A stretch of DNA of 6,389 nucleotides from NCBI GenBank assembly GCA_017304125.1, contig JAFKLV010000108.1, positions 1-6,389 on the forward strand, given 5' to 3'. This document shows positions 1 to 6,383 of this stretch, piece by piece (position 1 is the stretch's first letter; every line of letters starts with the position of its first letter). The position numbers and the translations under genes were made by a program. Source of the DNA: Sphingomonadales bacterium. GTDB lineage: Bacteria > Pseudomonadota > Alphaproteobacteria > Sphingomonadales > Sphingomonadaceae. The notes beneath the pieces are model-generated. The model was not told the DNA's origin, did not search any database, and saw nothing but the letters and a program-made list of their open reading frames with translations.

Positions 1-1398
1 AATTTCGATATCGGCGGCGCGCAATGGCAGTTCGTCGAGCATCATGAGCATGTCTTCGGCCTGTTCGGCTGGTCGCTCGGCATCGACGGCTTCGCGCTGC
101 TGCTGATCGAGCTCTCGGTCTTCCTGATGCCGATCTGCATCGGCGCCTCGTGGGAAGCGATCGAGAAGCGCGTTCCCGAATACATGAGCCTGTTCCTGTT
201 CACCGAAGTGCTGATGATCGGCACCTTCGCTGCGCAGGACCTGTTCCTGTTCTACATCTTCTTCGAGGCCGGCCTGATCCCGATGTATCTGATCATCGGC
301 ATCTGGGGCGGGGCGAACCGCATCTACGCCTCGTACAAATTCTTCCTGTACACCTTGCTCGGCTCGGTCGTGATGTTCATCGCGATGCTCTATATGAGCA
401 TCTCTGCGGGAACGACCTCGATCCCGGCGCTGATGGCATATGATTTCCCGCCGCATGTGCAGACCTGGCTGTGGCTGGCGTTCTTCGCCTCGTTCGCGGT
501 GAAGATGCCGATGTGGCCGGTCCACACCTGGCTTCCCGACGCGCACGTGCAGGCGCCGACCGCCGGGTCGGTGATCCTGGCCGGCGTGCTTCTGAAGCTC
601 GGCGGATACGGCTTCCTGCGCTTCTCGCTGCCGATGTTCCCGGAGGCGTCGGCCCAGCTCACCTGGCTGATCTTCGGCCTCTCGGCGGTGGCGGTGATCT
701 ACACCAGCCTCGTCGCGCTGGTGCAGTCGGACATGAAGAAGCTGATCGCCTATAGCTCGGTCGCCCATATGGCGATCGTCACGATCGGCCTGTTCGCGTT
801 CAACACCCAGGGCATCGAGGGCGCGATGATGGTCATGCTCGGGCATGGCCTCGTCTCGGGCGCGCTGTTCCTGTGCGTCGGCGTGATCTACGACCGGCTG
901 CACACTCGCGAGATCGCGCGCTACGGCGGCCTTGCGAACAACATGCCGCGCTACGCCGTGCTGTTCATGCTGTTCACGATGGCCTCGGTCGGTCTGCCCG
1001 GCACGAGCAACTTCGTCGGCGAATTGCTCAGCCTGATGGGCACTTATCAGGTGTCGACCACGATCACCCTGCTGTGCACCACCGGCATCATCCTTGGCGC
1101 AGCCTATATGCTGTACCTCTATCGCCGCGTCGTGTTCGGCGAGCTGAAGTCGGATGACGTGCGCGCGATGCCCGATCTGTCGAAGCGCGAATTGTGGCTG
1201 CTGACGCCGATCGCGGTGGTGGTGCTGTGGATGGGCGTCTATCCCGAAAGCTTCATCGCGCCGATGCGCAAGGATACGCAGACGTTGCTGGCACGGATCG
1301 ACCGGGCCAAGCCCGCGGGTGATTCGCTGCCGACCAAGGGAACCGGGATCGTCCCGGCCGCTCATGCCGAAACCGCCGCGCATGGGGAGGCGCACTGA
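1..1398 (+). CDS. nuoM: NADH-quinone oxidoreductase subunit M (5' partial)
   Basis: This is an antiporter-like membrane subunit of complex I, which passes electrons from NADH to quinone and pumps protons across the inner membrane. The frame is open from base 1 and the true start lies upstream. By comparison with the family roughly 40-60 N-terminal residues are missing, and 465 are present. Visible landmarks are a glutamate in FFEAGLIPMYL (codon 265-267), a lysine in VKMPMWPVHTWLPDAH (502-504), the block QAPTAGSVILAGVLLKLGGYG with a second lysine (595-597), and MKKLIAYSSVAHM. From family knowledge these acidic and lysine residues match the proton-channel Glu and Lys residues of E. coli NuoM. 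Hydrophobic segments run throughout, ending in a polar Ala/His-rich tail (PAAHAETAAHGEAH). The stop overlaps the nuoN start by one base, which indicates co-translation in a nuo operon. Identity is very secure. Confidence 0.97.
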   Translation, partial: NFDIGGAQWQFVEHHEHVFGLFGWSLGIDGFALLLIELSVFLMPICIGASWEAIEKRVPEYMSLFLFTEVLMIGTFAAQDLFLFYIFFEAGLIPMYLIIGIWGGANRIYASYKFFLYTLLGSVVMFIAMLYMSISAGTTSIPALMAYDFPPHVQTWLWLAFFASFAVKMPMWPVHTWLPDAHVQAPTAGSVILAGVLLKLGGYGFLRFSLPMFPEASAQLTWLIFGLSAVAVIYTSLVALVQSDMKKLIAYSSVAHMAIVTIGLFAFNTQGIEGAMMVMLGHGLVSGALFLCVGVIYDRLHTREIARYGGLANNMPRYAVLFMLFTMASVGLPGTSNFVGELLSLMGTYQVSTTITLLCTTGIILGAAYMLYLYRRVVFGELKSDDVRAMPDLSKRELWLLTPIAVVVLWMGVYPESFIAPMRKDTQTLLARIDRAKPAGDSLPTKGTGIVPAAHAETAAHGEAH

Positions 1399-2858
1399 TG
1401 AACTACGCCGCTCAACTTGCGATGACGCTGCCGGAGGCGGTGCTGTCGCTGGGCGCGCTCGCGCTGATGCTGGTTGCCGCCTGGAGCGGCCCGAACGCGA
1501 CCCGCGCCATTTCCTGGGCCGCGGTCGCGGTGCTGGCCGGCGCGTGCGTCGCGCTGGTCGTGCCGGCTACCTCGGGTGGCAGCGCGTTCGACGGCATGTA
1601 TCGTGCCGACGCCTTCGCCGGCTTTGCCAAGTCGCTGATCTATATCGCTGCGGCGATTGCGATCCTGCTCGCGCCGGGCTTCTTCCAGCGCACCGCTGGC
1701 GATGACCTGCGCCCGGAATATCCGGTGCTGATCTTGCTTTCGGCGGTCGGCATGGGGATCATGGTCTCCGCCGCCGATCTGCTGACGCTCTATGTCGGGC
1801 TCGAGCTGCAGAGCCTCGCGGCCTATGTGCTGGCGAGCTTCATGCGCCGCGATGCGCGCTCGGCCGAGGCGGGGCTGAAATATTTCGTGCTCGGCGCGCT
1901 GGCCAGCGGCATCCTGCTCTACGGCATCAGCCTGGTCTACGGCTTCACCGGCTCGACCCTGTTCGACGAGATCGCCGGCGCTTATGCCGCCGCGCCGCTC
2001 GCCGGCAGCACCAAGTCGCTGGGGCTGATGTTCGGGCTGGTGTTCGTCTTCGCGGGCCTCGCGTTCAAGATCTCGGCCGTGCCGTTCCACATGTGGACCC
2101 CGGACGTGTACGAAGGCGCACCGACCCCGGTGACCGCGTTCTTCGCGACCGCGCCCAAGGTCGCGGCGGTCGGCCTCGCGCTCCGCGCCGCGATCACCGC
2201 GATGGGGCCGGCGGCGGATCAGTGGCGCCAGATCGTGATCTTCGCCGCGCTCGCCTCGATCCTGCTCGGTGCGGTGGCGGCGATCGGGCAGCAGAACATC
2301 AAGCGACTGCTGGCCTATTCGTCGATCAACAACGTCGGCTTCGCGCTGATCGGGCTTGCCGCCGGCACGCCCGAGGGCGTCGCCGCGGTGCTGACCTATA
2401 TGGCGATCTATATCGCGATGACGCTCGGCTCATTCCTCGTCGTGCTCCAGATGCGCGATGCGGATGGCCAGCCGGTCGAGACGATCGCGTCGCTGTCGGG
2501 CCTGTCGCGGACGCGGCCGGCGCTGGCGTTCGGCCTCGCGGTGTTCATGTTCAGCCTCGCGGGCATCCCGCCGCTGTTCGGCTTCTACGCCAAATTCGCG
2601 GTGTTCTACGCGGCGGTTCAGGCCGGGCTGTTCCCGCTGGCGGTCGTCGGTATCGCGATGAGCGTGATCGGCGCTTATTATTACCTGCGCGTCGTCAAGA
2701 CGATGTACTTCGACGAGCCGGCCGGTGAATTCGGCCCCGGCGACCGGCTGGAGGGCGGGCTGATCGCGCTGACCGCGGCGATCGTGTCGCCGCTCGGCTA
2801 TCTCGCGATCCCGCTGCTCACCGGCTGGACGATGGCGGCGGCAAAGGCGCTGTTCTGA
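1398..2858 (+). CDS. nuoN: NADH-quinone oxidoreductase subunit N
   Basis: This is the second antiporter-like proton-pumping subunit of complex I in the window and, as usual, the last nuo gene. The 486-residue product is a normal family length and consists almost entirely of hydrophobic helices. Key residues are E136 in LYVGLELQSLAAY, K161 in GLKYFVLGA, K224 in LAFKISAVPFHMWTPDVYEG, K254 in TAPKVAAVGL and K399 in FGFYAKFAVFY. They line up well with the essential E133, K158, K217, K247 and K395 that I recall for E. coli NuoN. The motif IKRLLAYSSINNVGF (about 301-315) is the usual antiporter-family signature. The start is the ATG in TGATG, one base into the nuoM stop, with GGGGAGG at 1384-1390 seven bases upstream, so translation is probably coupled to nuoM. 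Its TGA is in turn overlapped by the proposed birA start. Nothing looks truncated or unusual. Confidence 0.98.
   Translation: MNYAAQLAMTLPEAVLSLGALALMLVAAWSGPNATRAISWAAVAVLAGACVALVVPATSGGSAFDGMYRADAFAGFAKSLIYIAAAIAILLAPGFFQRTAGDDLRPEYPVLILLSAVGMGIMVSAADLLTLYVGLELQSLAAYVLASFMRRDARSAEAGLKYFVLGALASGILLYGISLVYGFTGSTLFDEIAGAYAAAPLAGSTKSLGLMFGLVFVFAGLAFKISAVPFHMWTPDVYEGAPTPVTAFFATAPKVAAVGLALRAAITAMGPAADQWRQIVIFAALASILLGAVAAIGQQNIKRLLAYSSINNVGFALIGLAAGTPEGVAAVLTYMAIYIAMTLGSFLVVLQMRDADGQPVETIASLSGLSRTRPALAFGLAVFMFSLAGIPPLFGFYAKFAVFYAAVQAGLFPLAVVGIAMSVIGAYYYLRVVKTMYFDEPAGEFGPGDRLEGGLIALTAAIVSPLGYLAIPLLTGWTMAAAKALF
2843..2857 (+). promoter_or_regulatory. Weak ribosome binding site and probable CTG start of birA
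   Basis: AAAGG at 2843-2847 sits seven bases before a CTG at 2855-2857. The CTG overlaps the nuoN stop as CTGA, copying the common ATGA coupling overlap with a non-standard initiation codon. The birA frame is open from 2729, yet contains no ATG, GTG or TTG until the GTG at 3086, which lies beyond the conserved biotin-binding region. The site is therefore chosen by elimination plus spacing. An ATC at 2864 or a CTG further upstream at 2825 cannot be excluded. Confidence 0.45.
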
Positions 2859-3559
2859 CCCGCATCCTCACCGTCGCGGAGACGGGATCGACCAATGCCG
2901 ATCTCCTCGACCTCGCTGCCAGCGGGGCCGAGGACGGCATCTGGCTCCGCGCCGAGCGCCAGCTCAGCGGGCGCGGGCGGCAGGGCCGGGCGTGGGACTC
3001 GCCCGTCGGCAACCTCTACGCCAGCCACCTCGTCCGCCTCCGCGCAGGCGATCCGCCGGCGGCCTCGCTCGCCCTGGTCGCGGCGGTGGCGCTGGAGGAA
3101 GTGATCGCGCGGCTGGTGTCGCGCGGCACGATGCTCAAATGGCCCAACGACCTGCTGATCGGCGGCGCCAAGATCTCCGGCATCCTGCTCGAACGCGTCG
3201 GTGATGCGGTGGTGATCGGGATCGGCGTCAATGTCGCGCATCGCCCCGATCTGCCCGACCGCCCGGCGACCAGCCTTGCCGAGCAAGGCGCGGCGATCAC
3301 CCCGGCGGAATTGCTCGAGCGGCTGGCGGCGATGGTCGAGGCATGGCTGAGCATCTGGCGCGGGCAGGGGCTGGCGCCGATCGTTGCGCGCTGGATCGAG
3401 CGCGCGCACCCCGCGGGCACCCAGCTTCATGCGCGGCTGGCCGACGGCACGAGCCTCGACGGTGCATTCGAGACGCTGGCGGCGGACGGCGCGCTCGTCC
3501 TGCGCTTGGCGGACGGCTCGACCCGTGCCATCCACGCGGGCGACGTTTTCCTGGTTTAG
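2855..3559 (+). CDS. birA: Biotin--[acetyl-CoA-carboxylase] ligase, monofunctional (no HTH domain)
   Basis: This cytosolic enzyme activates biotin with ATP to biotinyl-AMP and transfers it to a lysine of biotin carboxyl carrier domains such as that of acetyl-CoA carboxylase. With the CTG start the product is 234 residues. It shows ETGSTN at 9-14, the biotin/AMP loop SGRGRQGRAWDSPVGNLYAS at 38-57, KWPND at 95-99, KISGIL at 106-111 (its lysine matches the conserved active-site lysine of the family) and IGIGVNV at 121-127. A C-terminal BPL_C-like domain follows at about 185-234, ending in IHAGDVFLV. There is no N-terminal helix-turn-helix, so this is a group I ligase and not a biotin-operon repressor. 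The GTG at 3086 is a poor start because it would remove the first 77 residues, including the biotin loop. Function is very secure; the exact start is moderate. It overlaps nuoN by four bases and precedes coaX by 12. Confidence 0.9.
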   Translation: MTRILTVAETGSTNADLLDLAASGAEDGIWLRAERQLSGRGRQGRAWDSPVGNLYASHLVRLRAGDPPAASLALVAAVALEEVIARLVSRGTMLKWPNDLLIGGAKISGILLERVGDAVVIGIGVNVAHRPDLPDRPATSLAEQGAAITPAELLERLAAMVEAWLSIWRGQGLAPIVARWIERAHPAGTQLHARLADGTSLDGAFETLAADGALVLRLADGSTRAIHAGDVFLV

Positions 3560-3571
3560 GGGGAGAAGATC

Positions 3572-4354
3572 ATGCTGCTGGCGATCGATGCCGGAAACAC
3601 CAATGTCGTTTTCGCTTTGGTCGACGAGCGCACGATCAAGGCACGCTGGCGCATCGCCACCGATCCGCGCCGGACGGCGGACGAATATGCAGTGTGGCTC
3701 AACCAGTTGCTGATGCTGGAGGGGTTCGATCGGTCGCAGGTCGACGGGGTGGTGATCTCCACGGTGGTGCCGCGCGCGCTCCACAATCTGCAGGTGCTGG
3801 CGACGAAATATTTCGGGCGCGAGGCGCTGATCGCCGGCCGTGCGCCGCTCGACTGGAGCATCGCGATCGACGTCGACGAGCCGGGCTCGCTCGGTGCCGA
3901 TCGCGCGGTCAACACGATCGCGGCGCATGCGCTGCATGACGGCGACCTGATCGTAATCGATTTCGGCACCGCCACCACCTTCGACCATTCGGATTATACC
4001 GGCGCCTATAAGGGCGGGATCATCGCGCCGGGGATCAACCTGTCGCTCGACGCGCTGGTCAATGCCGCCGCCAAATTGCCGCGCATCGCGATCGAGGCGC
4101 CGCGCGCCGATGTCGGGGTGATCGGCCGCAATACCGTCGATCAGATGAACATCGGCATCTATTGGGGCTATATCGCGATGATCGAGGGCCTCGTCGCGCG
4201 GATGAAGGCCGAGGTGGGGCGCCCGGTGAAGGTGATCGCCACCGGCGGCCTCGCCACTTTGTTCGAGCAACATACCGACGTGTTCGACGCGATCGAGCCG
4301 GACCTGACTATTCAGGGGCTGGCGATCATGTGGGAACGCGCGCATAGCCAATGA
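3572..4354 (+). CDS. coaX: Type III pantothenate kinase
   Basis: The enzyme phosphorylates pantothenate to 4'-phosphopantothenate, the first step of coenzyme A synthesis. Type III kinases belong to the ASKHA fold and, from family knowledge, need a monovalent cation and resist CoA feedback. The 260-residue product has the normal length. Visible motifs are the N-terminal phosphate-binding DAGNTN (6-11), GADR at 108-111 with the family's catalytic aspartate D110, DFGTATTFD (130-138), KGGIIAPG (147-154) and the late IATGG (222-226). The start ATG follows GGGGGAG at 3559-3565 with a six-base spacer; only 12 bases separate it from the birA stop, so the two are probably co-transcribed. The last base of its final sense codon and the stop form ATGA, which could start a tiny downstream ORF. 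I see no missing catalytic residue and no alternative identity. Confidence 0.97.
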   Translation: MLLAIDAGNTNVVFALVDERTIKARWRIATDPRRTADEYAVWLNQLLMLEGFDRSQVDGVVISTVVPRALHNLQVLATKYFGREALIAGRAPLDWSIAIDVDEPGSLGADRAVNTIAAHALHDGDLIVIDFGTATTFDHSDYTGAYKGGIIAPGINLSLDALVNAAAKLPRIAIEAPRADVGVIGRNTVDQMNIGIYWGYIAMIEGLVARMKAEVGRPVKVIATGGLATLFEQHTDVFDAIEPDLTIQGLAIMWERAHSQ

Positions 4355-4404
4355 AAATCGCCAGCCCGCGCGACATGTTTCGGCGGGCGGCCAGTCAGGA
4401 ATGA
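4351..4404 (+). CDS. Possible 17-codon micro-ORF linking coaX to rnj
   Basis: An ATG at 4351 overlaps the coaX stop as ATGA, and its frame ends at TGA 4402-4404, one base before the rnj ATG. The predicted peptide is MKIASPRDMFRRAASQE: basic, not hydrophobic, and unlike any family I recognise. It fills the 51-base gap almost exactly, so it could keep ribosomes moving from coaX into rnj. Against it, there is no good Shine-Dalgarno at the right distance before 4351 (the nearest purine run, GGGA at 4332-4335, is 15 bases away), and a stretch this short can be open by chance in high-G+C DNA. It may never be translated. Confidence 0.22.
   Translation: MKIASPRDMFRRAASQE
4364..4388 (+). promoter_or_regulatory. 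Hairpin in the coaX-rnj intergenic leader
   Basis: GCCCGC (4364-4369) pairs with GCGGGC (4383-4388), and inside it CGA (4371-4373) pairs with TCG (4380-4382). This gives a nine-pair stem with one bulged G at 4370 and a six-base loop. No T-run follows, so it is not a classical intrinsic terminator. It ends eight bases before the AGGA ribosome binding site of rnj (4397-4400) and could affect initiation, serve as an RNase landing or processing site, or do nothing. The pairing is directly visible; a function is inference. Confidence 0.4.
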
Positions 4405-4405
4405 A

Positions 4406-6040
4406 ATGACTCCCAAAAACGAACTTCTTTTTTGCGCGCTCGGCGGATCGGGCGAGATCGGCATGAACGTCAACCTCTACGGCACCCAGGGCAAATGGGT
4501 GATGGTGGACATGGGGGTGACCTTCGCCGACCACAGCTATCCCGGCATCGATCTGGTGCTGCCCGATCTCTCGTTCATCGAGGAGCGGCGCGAGGAGCTG
4601 GTCGGTATCCTCGTCACCCACGGGCATGAGGATCATATCGGCGCGCTGCCCTATCTCGCCGAGGATCTCGGCGTGCCGCTTTATGCCACGCCGTTCACCG
4701 CCGGGCTGATCCGCGGCAAGCTGGAGGAGGAGCGCGCGGCCGATCGCGTCGACCTGCGCGTGATCCAGCCGCGCGAGCTGGTGTCGGTCGGGCCGTTCGA
4801 CGTGCGCTTCGTGCCGATGGCGCATTCGATCCCCGAGGCCAATGCGCTCGAAATCTCCACCCCGCACGGCCGCGTGTTCCACACCGGCGACTGGAAGTTC
4901 GATGCCAAGCCGGTGATCGGCAAGCCCGCGAACGAGAAGGAATTGCGCGCGATCGGCGATGCCGGGATCGACGTGCTGGTGTGCGATTCGACTAACGTGT
5001 TCAACGCCGACGAATCCGGCTCCGAAAGCTCGGTGCGGCGCGGGCTGGCCGAGGCGGTGGCCAAGGCGCGCGGCCGCGTGCTGGTGACGACCTTCGCCTC
5101 GAACGCGGCGCGGCTGTCGACGCTCGGCGCGGTGGCGAAGGAGACGGGGCGGAAGCTGTGCGTCACCGGGCGCTCGCTCGATCGCATCCTGCGCGTCGCG
5201 CAATCGTGCGGCTATCTGCGCGATTTCCCCGAGACGGTCGATCCCGATACGGCGATGCGGCTGCCGCGCGACAAGGTGCTGATCGTCGCGACCGGCGGGC
5301 AGGGCGAGGCGCGCGCCGCGCTCGCGCGGATCGCCGAGGGCAATCACCCTATCTCGCTCGATGCGGGCGATACGGTGATCTTCTCGTCGAAGCAGATCCC
5401 CGGCAACGAAGTCGCGATCGGGCGCATCCAGAACATCCTCGCCGGGCGCGGGGTGGAGATGGTGACCGAGAAGCAGGCGCATGTTCACGTTTCCGGCCAC
5501 CCCGGCCGCCCGGAACTGGCGGCGATCTACGACTGGCTCAAGCCGGGGCTGCTGCTGCCGGTGCACGGCGAGATGCGCCACCTGATGGAGCAGGCACGGT
5601 TCGGGTTGTCGCTCGGCATCCCGCGCGCCTTGGTACAGACCGATGGCGATATCGTGCGGCTGGCACCGGGCGAGCCGACCAAGATCGGCCACGCACATGT
5701 CGGGCGGCTGGTGCTCGACGGCGATGTGATCCTGCCGGCGGACGGGGTGACGATCAACGAGCGGCGCAAGCTCGGGATCAACGGCCAGATGTCGGTCGCA
5801 GTGGCGACGCAGAACGGCAAGCTGGCGGGGACGCCGCAAGTCCGCATTCAGGGCGTGCCGGTCGAGGAAGAACGCCTGCCGTTCATCGCCGAGGCGGAGG
5901 AAGCCGCCGCCGAAGCCGTGCGCACCGGCCCGCGCGATCGCGAGCGGCTGCGCGAGGACGTGCGGCTCGCGGTGCGCCGTGTCGCGACGCGCTGGACCGG
6001 CAAGAAGCCGGTGGTCGACGTGCTGATCGTGGAGGTGTGA
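4406..6040 (+). CDS. rnj: Ribonuclease J
   Basis: RNase J is a cytosolic metallo-beta-lactamase/beta-CASP nuclease with 5'-to-3' exonuclease and endonuclease activity, used in mRNA turnover and rRNA maturation. The 544-residue length is typical. Zinc ligands are visible in HGHEDH (72-77), H140 in PMAHSIPE, D162 in HTGDWKFD, and H387 in PVHGEMRH. The beta-CASP part contains CDSTN (193-197), TTFASN (228-233), ATGGQGE (295-301), SSKQIPGNE (327-335) and HVSGH (361-365), followed by a linker and a C-terminal domain to about 544. The ATG at 4406 has AGGA at 4397-4400 five bases upstream. It lies 51 bases after coaX, the longest gap between genes here, and its last codons carry the ribosome binding site of the next gene. 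The gene is full length with all metal ligands intact. RNase J as opposed to a metal-dependent hydrolase is clear from the beta-CASP motifs. Confidence 0.97.
   Translation: MTPKNELLFCALGGSGEIGMNVNLYGTQGKWVMVDMGVTFADHSYPGIDLVLPDLSFIEERREELVGILVTHGHEDHIGALPYLAEDLGVPLYATPFTAGLIRGKLEEERAADRVDLRVIQPRELVSVGPFDVRFVPMAHSIPEANALEISTPHGRVFHTGDWKFDAKPVIGKPANEKELRAIGDAGIDVLVCDSTNVFNADESGSESSVRRGLAEAVAKARGRVLVTTFASNAARLSTLGAVAKETGRKLCVTGRSLDRILRVAQSCGYLRDFPETVDPDTAMRLPRDKVLIVATGGQGEARAALARIAEGNHPISLDAGDTVIFSSKQIPGNEVAIGRIQNILAGRGVEMVTEKQAHVHVSGHPGRPELAAIYDWLKPGLLLPVHGEMRHLMEQARFGLSLGIPRALVQTDGDIVRLAPGEPTKIGHAHVGRLVLDGDVILPADGVTINERRKLGINGQMSVAVATQNGKLAGTPQVRIQGVPVEEERLPFIAEAEEAAAEAVRTGPRDRERLREDVRLAVRRVATRWTGKKPVVDVLIVEV
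6031..6037 (+). promoter_or_regulatory. Strong ribosome binding site for the DUF1467 gene, inside the rnj 3' end
   Basis: GGAGGTG is a full match to the 16S rRNA anti-Shine-Dalgarno and lies wholly within the last sense codons of rnj. Of two adjacent in-frame ATGs, the one at 6042 leaves six bases after GGAGG and the one at 6045 leaves nine, so 6042 is favoured. The embedding implies that ribosomes finishing rnj pass directly over this site. Confidence 0.8.
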
Positions 6041-6041
6041 G

Positions 6042-6320
6042 ATGATGCGCTGGACGTCGATGCTGGCGATCTACGTCCTGTTCTGGGCCTTTTCGGTCTT
6101 TCTCGTGCTGCCGTTCGGGGTGAGGACCGCGGAGGAAGCCGGGGTGGAGCGGGTGCCCGGACAGGCCGAAAGCGCACCGCATGAATTCCGCGTCGGCCGC
6201 ATCGCGTTCCGCGTGACGATCGTCGCGACGACCCTGTTCGCGCTGTTCGTCGCCAATTACCATTTCGGCTGGCTCACCACCGATATGCTCGACTTCCTCG
6301 ACGTGACGAACGGGATTTAG
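6042..6320 (+). CDS. DUF1467 family small membrane protein
   Basis: This 92-residue protein is predicted to sit in the inner membrane with two helices, at about residues 6-25 (SMLAIYVLFWAFSVFLVLPF) and 54-75 (IAFRVTIVATTLFALFVANYHF). The loop between them carries LPFGVRTAEEAG and PGQAESAPHEF; the PFGVRT and SAP motifs are the features by which I recognise the alphaproteobacterial DUF1467 family. Its molecular function is unknown to me. No signal-peptidase site is evident, and the first helix probably serves as anchor. The gene starts one base after the rnj stop, so it is almost surely in the same transcript and translationally linked to RNase J. Family members often sit just after rnj in alphaproteobacteria, but I would not infer a role in RNA decay from that alone. 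Confidence 0.88.
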   Translation: MMRWTSMLAIYVLFWAFSVFLVLPFGVRTAEEAGVERVPGQAESAPHEFRVGRIAFRVTIVATTLFALFVANYHFGWLTTDMLDFLDVTNGI

Positions 6321-6336
6321 CGTCCTGCCGTTTACT

Positions 6337-6360
6337 CCCCTCCCTTGAACAAGGGAGGGG
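6337..6360 (+). repeat. Perfect 10-bp palindrome of a probable dispersed sphingomonad intergenic repeat
   Basis: CCCCTCCCTT and AAGGGAGGGG are exact reverse complements around a GAAC loop, starting 17 bases after the DUF1467 stop. The transcript would form a very stable hairpin, suitable as a 3' end protector or a transcription-terminating structure. No T-tract follows, so a standard Rho-independent terminator is not well supported. From memory, CCCTCCCTT...AAGGGAGGGG followed by a GGGGGTGGG run is a common multi-copy intergenic element in sphingomonads; only one copy is seen here, so the repeat status is inference. Confidence 0.7.
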
Positions 6361-6383
6361 TCGGGGGTGGGTTGGCGTGGGGG
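6353..6383 (+). other. G-rich tract with G-quadruplex potential
   Basis: Four G-runs, 6353-6355, 6357-6360, 6363-6367 and 6369-6371, are separated by loops of one, two and one bases, and a fifth run lies at 6379-6383. This fits the standard G3+ N1-7 quadruplex pattern on the + strand. The first two runs also form the right arm of the palindrome, so hairpin and quadruplex would exclude each other. Formation in the cell is not shown. Confidence 0.5.

Noticed and set aside
1362..2090. A 242-codon minus-strand open frame opposite the nuoM end and nuoN.
   Set aside because: Same low-complexity Arg/Gln/His-rich composition, no recognisable motif, and fully explained as a shadow of nuoN.
2093..2728. 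A 211-codon + strand frame inside nuoN.
   Set aside because: It is Arg/Asp/Gly-rich shifted-frame translation of nuoN with no family resemblance; nuoN itself carries all conserved complex I residues.
3086..3559. A shorter birA starting at GTG 3086.
   Set aside because: It would lack ETGSTN and the GRGRQGR biotin/AMP loop, both encoded intact in the same frame just upstream, so the gene must begin earlier.
4364..4388. The coaX-rnj hairpin as a Rho-independent terminator.
   Set aside because: No T-run follows the stem, and a ribosome binding site and gene start come immediately after, so termination is unlikely.
4401..4409. ATGAAATGA, a minimal Met-Lys-stop ORF whose stop overlaps the rnj start codon.
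   Set aside because: The AGGA site directly abuts this ATG, leaving no spacer for initiation, while it is well placed for the ATG at 4406. Probably coincidence.
2798..5839. A 1013-codon open frame on the minus strand spanning birA, coaX and most of rnj.
   Set aside because: The predicted product is a monotone mix of Arg, Asp, His, Gln and Ala without domains, typical of the antisense of high-G+C genes whose codon bias removes stops. It lies opposite three clearly conserved genes.
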